Below are positions 34,797 to 42,557 of a stretch of 64,000 nt of DNA, in pieces. Every line of letters starts with the position of its first letter. Positions within the stretch are counted from its first letter, which is position 1. The notes below the pieces were generated by a model, which searched no databases, was not told the origin of the DNA, and saw only the letters and a list, made by a program, of their open reading frames with translations. The translations under genes and the position numbers were made by a program. The stretch comes from Acidisarcina polymorpha (GTDB lineage: Bacteria > Acidobacteriota > Terriglobia > Terriglobales > Acidobacteriaceae): assembly GCF_003330725.1 (NCBI RefSeq), contig NZ_CP030840.1, positions 3,472,001 to 3,536,000 on the forward strand, read 5' to 3'.

Positions 34797-35674
34797 CACT
34801 GCTTGAGTTGCAACGCCGGATGGCGGAAGACGTTATGCGGCCTCTGAGTCCTGATTTTCAAATGCAGACGACGACTGAGGATGGACGTTCGATCGCGGCG
34901 ATCGCCGAAGGTTACATCAAGCCGAACGAGCGCTTGTCCTCGTTCGACCGGCTTGAGATATACAACCGCCAGTACTGGTTTCGGGTCATCACCGCGGTCG
35001 CAGAAGACTTCCCGGCTTTGAATGCGGTTCTTGGAAGCGACGCTTTCGATGTGTTGGTGCTTGCGTACCTTCGCGACAACCCTTCGTCCTCTTTTACGCT
35101 CCGCGACCTCGGCTCCAGGCTTCCGGAATGGCTTCAGGATCACGCCGAGTTCACCTCCGGCAACCACGATCTGGCAGTGGATATTGCACGGTTGGAGTGG
35201 GCCTACGTGGAGGCGTTCGATCGAGCGGCCATCCCCCCGGTAAATGGTGCGGATTTCGCGGGCTTCGACGGCGAGACAAGGCTTAGCCTCCAGCCGCATT
35301 TACAACTGCTCAATCTGAAATATCCCGTGGACGAGCTCGTTCTCGCCGTACATAGGGAGAACGCTCTCAGCGACATCATGAGCAACGCAATCTCCAAGCG
35401 GCGCCAAACATCGGAGGCTGACCTGCCGGAATTGCCCCGTCAGGACATCTATCTTGCAGTCCACCGTTACGACAACTCCGTCTACTATAGGCGCATTGAT
35501 CGCGAAGCCTTTCTCTTGCTGTCCTCTCTTCAGTCCGGCAACTCTCTCGGTTCTGCTCTCGAATCAGCCTTTCAGGATGGCACGTATACCGCAGAGGATC
35601 AGACCGCTAAAATTCAGGAGTATTTTGCGCACGCCGCCGAGCTGGGATGGTTCTGTATAGCGACTCCGAAGTAA
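34793..35674 (+). CDS. bufC: DUF2063 MNIO partner protein
   Basis: A 293-residue protein with the N-terminal DUF2063 domain: LEIYNRQYWFRVITAVAEDF, then FPALNAVLG and SSSFTLRDLGSRLPEWL. The C-terminal domain (residues 190-290) is beta-rich and includes YLAVHRYDNSVYYRRID-type strands. In MNIO systems this partner binds the precursor and presents it to the enzyme (established for MbnC- and TglI-like partners as a class). The ATG overlaps the MNIO stop by four bases, so the two are co-translated. It ends the operon. Confidence 0.9.
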   Translation: MTLLELQRRMAEDVMRPLSPDFQMQTTTEDGRSIAAIAEGYIKPNERLSSFDRLEIYNRQYWFRVITAVAEDFPALNAVLGSDAFDVLVLAYLRDNPSSSFTLRDLGSRLPEWLQDHAEFTSGNHDLAVDIARLEWAYVEAFDRAAIPPVNGADFAGFDGETRLSLQPHLQLLNLKYPVDELVLAVHRENALSDIMSNAISKRRQTSEADLPELPRQDIYLAVHRYDNSVYYRRIDREAFLLLSSLQSGNSLGSALESAFQDGTYTAEDQTAKIQEYFAHAAELGWFCIATPK

Positions 35675-36079
35675 CAGGATCACTTCTCGGCCGGCTTACG
35701 CATTGATGCCGTGATCGCCTTATTGCACCGGCAGATCGAGTCCTGCAATGGAAAGGTAGGTGGGTGGAAGTCCCCTGAGGATAACGTAGGCTAATTTTTG
35801 CCCATTTCGATTTGAGTTTTGGCGATGGAGGTTGGTACAAGCAGGAGGAGCGAGGCCTCTGGGAGGCTTGTGTGATGGAGCCGACAACGCTCAGCATGGC
35901 TCCAGACGTAAAAGATTTCTCATACCGCGGCTCTGATCCTGCACGCAGTTGGTTCCGAATATGGGTACGGTTTTAGCACCATGGAGATCACCGGGCCAAT
36001 CCATTCTGCAAGAGATACGCTTGGCCAAACGGAGACTTGTATAAGATGGCTGAAACCAGCTTCTTTGCGAAGGTCTTCC
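35675..36079. other. Intergenic gap, 405 bases
   Basis: It lies between the bufferin operon and the first BNR gene. A G-rich stretch (35750-35890) is present but no gene, perfect hairpin or repeat was recognised. Confidence 0.4.
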
Positions 36080-39000
36080 ATGATGGGTCGCCGCCGTGCC
36101 GCCGTTTTGCTTTCGCTTTGTCTCGCTTCGTTGTGGGTTGGCGCATTGAGCCTGTTTGCCCAAACCGTTCCGGATATGCGCTGGCGCATGATCGGGCCGT
36201 TCCGGGGCGGCCGCACACGCGCTGCTACCGGCGTTCCCGGCGAGCCGAACGTCTTCTATGTCGGGCAGGTGGATGGCGGCGTCTGGAAGTCAACCGACTA
36301 CGGCCGCACCTGGCAGCCCATCTTCGACGCACAGCCCTCGCAGTCGATCGGCGCCATCGCGGTCGCGCCCTCCAACTCCAACATCGTCTATGTCGGCAGC
36401 GGCGAAGGGTTGCAGCGGCCTGACCTCTCAGTCGGCGACGGCATCTACCGTTCGGCGGATGCCGGCATGACCTGGCAGCACCTCGGGCTTCATGAAGGTC
36501 AGCAGATTCCCGCGCTAGCCATCGATCCGCGCGATCCCAATCGTGTCTACGCTGCTGTACTCGGGCATCCGTATGGACCCAACGAGGAACGTGGCATCTT
36601 CCGTTCCACCGATGGCGGGGCCACCTGGAAGAAGATTCTCTACAAGGACGCAAATACGGGCGGTGACGACATCGTGCTCGACCCGGCGAACCCAAACATC
36701 CTCTACGCGTCCTTGTGGGAGTCGCGGCTTGGCCCATGGGAAGACGGCAATCGGTATGAAGGCACCCACGGCGGCTTGTTCAAATCGACTGACGGCGGCG
36801 ACACCTGGAAGCCGCTGACTAAGGGGCTTCCGGATAACCTGGTGCAGGCTCATATCGCGGTCGCGCCCAGCGACGAGAAGCGCTTGTACGCGACGATCGC
36901 AACGGTTAAGCAAGGCGGGTATGCCTCGGGCGCTGGCCTTGGAGTCTATCGCTCAGACGATGCCGGCGAAAACTGGTACAAGGTGACCGACGACCCCCGG
37001 CCGGCGATGAAGATCGGCGGTGGCGACCTGCCTGAGCCAGCTGTCGACCCGAAGAACGCCGACGTCGTCTACAGCGCCAGCATCGTCACCGTACGCTCAA
37101 CCGATGGGGGCCACACCTGGATGAGCCTGCGCGGCGCACCCGGCGGCGACGATTACCAGAACCTGTGGATCAACCCGCTGCATCCGGAAATCGTCCTGCT
37201 CGTCAGCGATCAGGGCGCACTCGTCAGCGTCAACCGCGGCGAGAGCTGGAGCTCCTGGTACAACCAGCCGACGGCCCAGCTTTATCATGTCGCGGTGACC
37301 AACACCTTTCCCTACCTTGTCTGTGCGGGCCAACAGGAGAGCGGCTCAGTCTGCACCTCCAGCCGCAGCAACGACGGCACCATCACCTTCCGTGACTGGC
37401 ACCCGGCCGGGGTCATTGAGTACGGCTACGTCGCACCCGACCCGCTGCATCCGGAGATCGTCTACGGGGCTGGGCGAACCGAGGTCTCAAAGTACAACAT
37501 GATCACCGGCCAAGTGCAGAATGTGACGCCTTTGCCGACGCACGACCCGGAAATTCGCGCCGACCGCACCGAGCCCATCCTGTTCTCGCCCGTCGATCAG
37601 CATCTGCTCTTCAGCGCGACTAGTGTGCTCTTCGAGACAAAAGACTACGGGAAGACGTGGCGGAAGATCAGCCCGGATCTGAGCCGTGAACACTCTGGCC
37701 AGCCGGCTTCTTTGCCCGCGTTGCCGGAGAAAGATCAAGCCAAGCGCCGCGGCGCCATCTATTCGCTGGCGCCATCGTTCAAGTCCGTCGACGTGCTTTG
37801 GGCAGGAACCGACGATGGGCTTGTCTGGTCGACGCATGACCATGGCGCACACTGGAAGAACATCACGCCGCCTTCGCTGGCCGCGTGGAGCAAGGTTACG
37901 CAGATCTCGGCATCGCACTTCGACGACGCGACAGCGTATGTGTCGGTCAGCCGTATGCGCGTCGATGACCTGCAACCATACCTCTTCCGCACACACGACG
38001 GCGGCGCCACCTGGCAATCCATCGCCGCCGGACTGCCCGATGGCTCACCCGTCGATACGGTGCGAGAGGATCCAATCTGCAAAGGTCTGCTCTTCACCGG
38101 AACCGAGACATCGGTCTGGTATTCGATCGACGATGGAGACCACTGGCAGCCGCTGCAACTCAATCTGCCGCACACATCGATGCGCGACTTGGGCGTGAAC
38201 GGAAACGACCTGATCGTCGCAACACATGGCCGCTCGTTCTGGATCCTCGACGATATCTCCCCGCTGCGGCAGCTTGCCGGCTTCAACCCCGATGCGGTCA
38301 CGCTCTTCAAGCCCGGTGCGGCGTACCGCGTGCGGCGCAGCACCAATACAGACACACCTTTACCGATCGATGAGCCACAGGGAGAGAATCCTCCAGATGG
38401 CGCCGTTATCGACTATTCGCTGCCCACTTCCATTCGCGGAACAGTCACCCTCGAGATTCTTGATAGAGACGGCCAACTGGTGCGTAAATACGCCAGTACC
38501 GACGCGCCCTACGCGACGCCCGAGCAACTGGCGAAGCAGCTCATCCCGCTCTACTGGCTGAAGATGCCCGAGGCGCTCCCTGCCTCAGCCGGCATGCATC
38601 GCTGGTTGTGGGATATGCGTGCCACCACCCCCACGGCGACCAGCTATGAGTATCCCATCTCTGCCGTGCCGCACCGCACTCCGCGCGAACCGCAGGGAGT
38701 GCTGGCGCTGCCCGGCACGTACACCGTTCGTCTCACCGCCGGCGGCAAGGTACTGACGTCCCCCTTCGTTCTCAAGATGGATCCGCGCGTGAAGGCCTCG
38801 CCTGCGGACCTCACTGCCGTGCACACAACCGAGTCGAAGCTTGCAGCGTTGACCTCTTCGAGCGCTGAGGCTGCACTCGAAGCGCATTCGTTGCGCGAGC
38901 AGATTGCGAAGCTCACGAAAGATGCCCCCGCCCAACTCAAGGAGTCGCTTAAGCAATCAGATCAACAGCTCGAAACGCTGCTCGACGGTAAGCCAATGAA

Positions 39001-39277
39001 GCCAGCCAGTGAGGAAGTTCCTGGTCTCGACGATATTTCGAGTGAGGACGCTGAACTCTACAACCAGGTGGGACAGGTGGACGCCGCGCCGACAGCCGCA
39101 CAGCAGAAGGCCGCGGCGCATGCAGGCGAAGAGACCGAAGCGGCCTTGCGTCAGTGGAACAAGTGGAAGCAAGCTTCGCTTACGAAGCTGAACGGCCAAC
39201 TAACGGCGGCTCATCTCTCGCAGCTCGACCTGCAACAGCGGCCGGAGACCATGCCCCAAAGCGGTGACGAAGACTGA
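36080..39277 (+). CDS. Secreted BNR/VPS10-like beta-propeller protein, copy 1
   Basis: A 1065-residue exported protein. A signal peptide (VLLSLCLASLWVGALSLFAQ) follows the ATG at 36080; further upstream in-frame starts are not needed. The body is two beta-propellers built from Asp-box repeats of the type STDGGATWK (for example ADAGMTWQ, SDDAGENWY, STDGGHTWM and THDGGATWQ), as in sialidase/sortilin VPS10 domains. The last 300 residues add an Ig-like beta domain (YTVRLTAGGKVL) and a helical, possibly coiled-coil tail. No catalytic sialidase residues are evident. It is followed after 29 bases by a paralogue and then a TonB-receptor-like gene, suggesting one operon for a surface task. Confidence 0.8.
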   Translation: MMGRRRAAVLLSLCLASLWVGALSLFAQTVPDMRWRMIGPFRGGRTRAATGVPGEPNVFYVGQVDGGVWKSTDYGRTWQPIFDAQPSQSIGAIAVAPSNSNIVYVGSGEGLQRPDLSVGDGIYRSADAGMTWQHLGLHEGQQIPALAIDPRDPNRVYAAVLGHPYGPNEERGIFRSTDGGATWKKILYKDANTGGDDIVLDPANPNILYASLWESRLGPWEDGNRYEGTHGGLFKSTDGGDTWKPLTKGLPDNLVQAHIAVAPSDEKRLYATIATVKQGGYASGAGLGVYRSDDAGENWYKVTDDPRPAMKIGGGDLPEPAVDPKNADVVYSASIVTVRSTDGGHTWMSLRGAPGGDDYQNLWINPLHPEIVLLVSDQGALVSVNRGESWSSWYNQPTAQLYHVAVTNTFPYLVCAGQQESGSVCTSSRSNDGTITFRDWHPAGVIEYGYVAPDPLHPEIVYGAGRTEVSKYNMITGQVQNVTPLPTHDPEIRADRTEPILFSPVDQHLLFSATSVLFETKDYGKTWRKISPDLSREHSGQPASLPALPEKDQAKRRGAIYSLAPSFKSVDVLWAGTDDGLVWSTHDHGAHWKNITPPSLAAWSKVTQISASHFDDATAYVSVSRMRVDDLQPYLFRTHDGGATWQSIAAGLPDGSPVDTVREDPICKGLLFTGTETSVWYSIDDGDHWQPLQLNLPHTSMRDLGVNGNDLIVATHGRSFWILDDISPLRQLAGFNPDAVTLFKPGAAYRVRRSTNTDTPLPIDEPQGENPPDGAVIDYSLPTSIRGTVTLEILDRDGQLVRKYASTDAPYATPEQLAKQLIPLYWLKMPEALPASAGMHRWLWDMRATTPTATSYEYPISAVPHRTPREPQGVLALPGTYTVRLTAGGKVLTSPFVLKMDPRVKASPADLTAVHTTESKLAALTSSSAEAALEAHSLREQIAKLTKDAPAQLKESLKQSDQQLETLLDGKPMKPASEEVPGLDDISSEDAELYNQVGQVDAAPTAAQQKAAAHAGEETEAALRQWNKWKQASLTKLNGQLTAAHLSQLDLQQRPETMPQSGDED

Positions 39278-39306
39278 GCAGACGACAATTTTTCGCGGAG
39301 AAGACC

Positions 39307-42300
39307 ATGGCACGCAGGAACCTTACATCCTCAAGGCTGCTAAAGACGTTGCTAGCCGGCGCCTCCGTTATCGCGGTCATGCCGGCCCTTGGGCAGACGG
39401 TCTCGCCCCAGATGTACAGCGACATGGACTGGCGCCTGATCGGCCCGTTCCGCGGGGGCCGGGCCGTCGCCGTGTCCGGCATTCCGGGCGATGGCGCCAC
39501 CTTCTATTTCGGCGCAGTCGATGGCGGCATTTGGAAGACAACCAACGCAGGCACCACCTGGAAGCCGATCTTCGACGGGCAGCCCGTTGCCTCGATCGGG
39601 GCGCTCGCGATGGCGCCGTCGAACCCGCAGGTCCTCTACGCCGGTACAGGCGAGACGGACATCCGCTCGGACCTCGCCTCTGGGGAGGGCGTTTACAAGT
39701 CGATCGACGGCGGCAAAACCTGGAAGTTCATCGGACTCAAAGAGACAAGACAGATCGCGAAGATCGTCGTTGATCCCAACGACCCCGACATCGTCTACGT
39801 CGGCGCGCTTGGCCATGTCTACGGCCCGAATCCCGAACGCGGCGTGTACAAATCGACCGATGGGGGTGGGACGTGGCAGCACATTCTGGACAAAGGTCCG
39901 GAGCTTGGCGTGGCAGACCTGGCCATTGCTGCGGGTAAACCGAATGAGCTGTTCGCCTCGCTCTGGAACGCGCATCGGCCGCCCTGGAGCACCTACGCCC
40001 CACTGGCGGGCGATGGCAGCGGACTCTATCGCTCCATCGACGCCGGACAGACCTGGCAGACTTGCACCGGCAAGGGCTTGCCGGACGGCAAGTGGGGCCG
40101 CGTCGGCGTGGCGGTCAGCTCCGATGGCCAGCGCGTCTATGCTCTCATCGAAGCCGCGAAAGCCGGGCTCTACGTCAGCTCCGATGGCGGCGCAAGCTGG
40201 ACGCTTGCCAGCTCCGACGCTCGCCTGACCAGCCGGGCCTGGTACTTCAATCGCATCACGATCGATCCGAATGACCCCAACACCGTCTACGTTCCTAACG
40301 TCGCCTTGATGGGCTCGATCGACGGCGGCAAAACCTTCACCGTGGTTCGCGGGGCTCCCGGCGGGGACGACTACCACGAGCTTTGGGTCGACCCAAAGGA
40401 CAGCTCGCGGCTCCTGCTCGCCACCGACCAGGGCACCTCCATCAGTGTCGACAAAGGGAACTCGTGGACTACCTGGTACAACCAGCCCACCGCGCAGATG
40501 TACCACGTCATCACCGACGACAAGTTCCCCTACACCGTCTACGGCGCGCAGCAGGATAGCGGCGGTGCAGGAGTCCTCAGCCGTACTGACCACGGTCAGA
40601 TCACACCGCGCGACTGGTTCCCAGCGAGCGGCAGCGAAAGCGGCTACTTCGCCGTCGATCCGAAGAATTCAGACATTATCTACGTCAGCGGGAGCTATGG
40701 CACCGTGCAGCGTTGGGACAAGCTCGTCTCGCTCTCGCAGGACGTGTCGCCATGGCCTGTGCCCATCTTCGGCACAGAGATCGACCAGCGCAAATATCGG
40801 GACCCGTGGACTCCTCCGCTGGTCTTCTCGCCCGCCGATAAGACCAGCCTCTACCTGGGCGCGCAGTACGTCCTGCGCACTACCGATGGCGGGCTTCACT
40901 GGCAGCAGATCAGCCCTGATCTCACTGGCGGCAAGACGACTGTGCGGACTTCGGCGATCGCCGAGCCGGGCAATCCTTCTGCCGGAAACTCCGTCGGATC
41001 ACCGCCCGCGCCCACGCTCGAAAATGCTATCGCTCTCGGCTACGGCACGCTTGCGACGGTTGCGCCCTCCTATCTCGACAAGAACTTAATCTGGGCCGGC
41101 AGCGACACCGGCGTCATCTCGGTCACACGGGATGGCGGCGCATCCTGGAAAGACGTGACTCCCGCGGCCACGAAGACCCCGTCCATGCTGTGGGCGCGCA
41201 TCTCGCTCATCGAGCCCTCGCACTTCAATCCTGCCGTGGCCTACGCGGCAGTCAACCGCTACCGAGTCGACGACCGCACCCCCTACCTCTTCAAGACCGC
41301 CGATTATGGCAAAACCTGGCAGCCCATCACAGCCGGACTCAGCGACCCGGCGTTCGTCATCGCTGTGCGTGAAGATCCGAAGCAGAAGGGCCTGCTCTAC
41401 GCCGGAACCGAGTTCGGCATCTACGTCTCGTTCGACGACGGTGGCCGTTGGCTGCCGCTGCAGATGAACCTGCCCGTCACCTCCATACGCGACATGGTCA
41501 TTCACGGCGACGACCTCGTCATCGCGACCCACGGCCGCTCCTTCTGGATTCTCGACGACATCACCCCGCTCCGTCAGGCCGCAGCTCACGCGGCAAGCGC
41601 CACACCCTTCCTGTACAAGCCCGAAGTTACCTTCCGCATCGACAACGACGCCTTTCCGGGCACGCCGCTGCCGCCTGAGGAGCCCACGGCTGAGAACCCG
41701 CCCGCCGGCGCTATCCTCGACTACTACCTACCCGCCGAGACTAAGTCGCTCGACCTCAACATCTACGACCAGTCGCACAAGCTCGTCCGCCACGTCTCCT
41801 CGGCGATCCCGGCGCAGCCCTCGCACATGGATCTCCCGATCGCCGATCGCTGGTTTCCCGTCCCGCAGCGTCTCGAAACCACGCCTGGACATCACCGTTT
41901 CATCTGGAATCTCGCCTGGGGCACCTCAGGCGTTCAGGAAAGCGACGAGCCAGACGATGGAGAAGGCAGCATTCCACGTGGGCCCAAAGTCGCGCCAGGC
42001 ATCTACACAGTGCAACTGAGCGTCGATGGGAAACCGTTGAAGCCTCAACAACTCAACATCACGATGGACCCGCGCATCCAGGCTACGACCGCCGAACTCC
42101 AGCAAAACTTGACCACAGCCTACAAGATTTTCTCGACATCACTGCAAACCCGCCGGGCTCTCGCCGAGATCGACTCAGTGAAGACGCAACTTGGAAAGAA
42201 CTCCTTCATCAATCCGCAACTCGCCCAGATGCAAAAGGCATTGCTCGCCTCCATAGACCAAATCACCGAGGGCGCCGGCGGGAGCCTCGGACTCGAGCAG

Positions 42301-42540
42301 GCGAACTCCGAGATCACCTCCGCGCTCAACGCCGCCGAAAGCTCCGACCGTCCCATCCCATCGCAGGTCATGCAGGTGTACTCCGAAGCCAACGCCGCCT
42401 CTGCGCTTCGGCTCAAGCAATGGGCTGCCCTCAAGCAAGGCGCTCTGGTGCAGTTCAACCAGCAGCTGACTCAGCAGAAGCTCACACCAATCGCTATCTC
42501 TGCAATCGAACACGAAGTCTATATCCTGATGACGCAGTAA
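39307..42540 (+). CDS. Secreted BNR/VPS10-like beta-propeller protein, copy 2
   Basis: A 1077-residue paralogue of the preceding gene with the same layout: a signal peptide (LLAGASVIAVMPALGQ), the opening MDWRLIGPFRGGRAVAVSG, Asp-box repeats (TTNAGTTWK, SIDGGKTWK, STDGGGTWQ), the shared block RGAPGGDDYHELWVDP and WYNQPTAQMYHV, an Ig-like domain and a helical tail. GGAG lies before the ATG. The conserved segments shared by both copies, such as ATHGRSFWILDDI, show tandem duplication followed by divergence. Family members are annotated as glycosyl hydrolases without proof of activity. Confidence 0.8.
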   Translation: MARRNLTSSRLLKTLLAGASVIAVMPALGQTVSPQMYSDMDWRLIGPFRGGRAVAVSGIPGDGATFYFGAVDGGIWKTTNAGTTWKPIFDGQPVASIGALAMAPSNPQVLYAGTGETDIRSDLASGEGVYKSIDGGKTWKFIGLKETRQIAKIVVDPNDPDIVYVGALGHVYGPNPERGVYKSTDGGGTWQHILDKGPELGVADLAIAAGKPNELFASLWNAHRPPWSTYAPLAGDGSGLYRSIDAGQTWQTCTGKGLPDGKWGRVGVAVSSDGQRVYALIEAAKAGLYVSSDGGASWTLASSDARLTSRAWYFNRITIDPNDPNTVYVPNVALMGSIDGGKTFTVVRGAPGGDDYHELWVDPKDSSRLLLATDQGTSISVDKGNSWTTWYNQPTAQMYHVITDDKFPYTVYGAQQDSGGAGVLSRTDHGQITPRDWFPASGSESGYFAVDPKNSDIIYVSGSYGTVQRWDKLVSLSQDVSPWPVPIFGTEIDQRKYRDPWTPPLVFSPADKTSLYLGAQYVLRTTDGGLHWQQISPDLTGGKTTVRTSAIAEPGNPSAGNSVGSPPAPTLENAIALGYGTLATVAPSYLDKNLIWAGSDTGVISVTRDGGASWKDVTPAATKTPSMLWARISLIEPSHFNPAVAYAAVNRYRVDDRTPYLFKTADYGKTWQPITAGLSDPAFVIAVREDPKQKGLLYAGTEFGIYVSFDDGGRWLPLQMNLPVTSIRDMVIHGDDLVIATHGRSFWILDDITPLRQAAAHAASATPFLYKPEVTFRIDNDAFPGTPLPPEEPTAENPPAGAILDYYLPAETKSLDLNIYDQSHKLVRHVSSAIPAQPSHMDLPIADRWFPVPQRLETTPGHHRFIWNLAWGTSGVQESDEPDDGEGSIPRGPKVAPGIYTVQLSVDGKPLKPQQLNITMDPRIQATTAELQQNLTTAYKIFSTSLQTRRALAEIDSVKTQLGKNSFINPQLAQMQKALLASIDQITEGAGGSLGLEQANSEITSALNAAESSDRPIPSQVMQVYSEANAASALRLKQWAALKQGALVQFNQQLTQQKLTPIAISAIEHEVYILMTQ

Positions 42541-42557
42541 CCGCCTTTCGGAGATAC

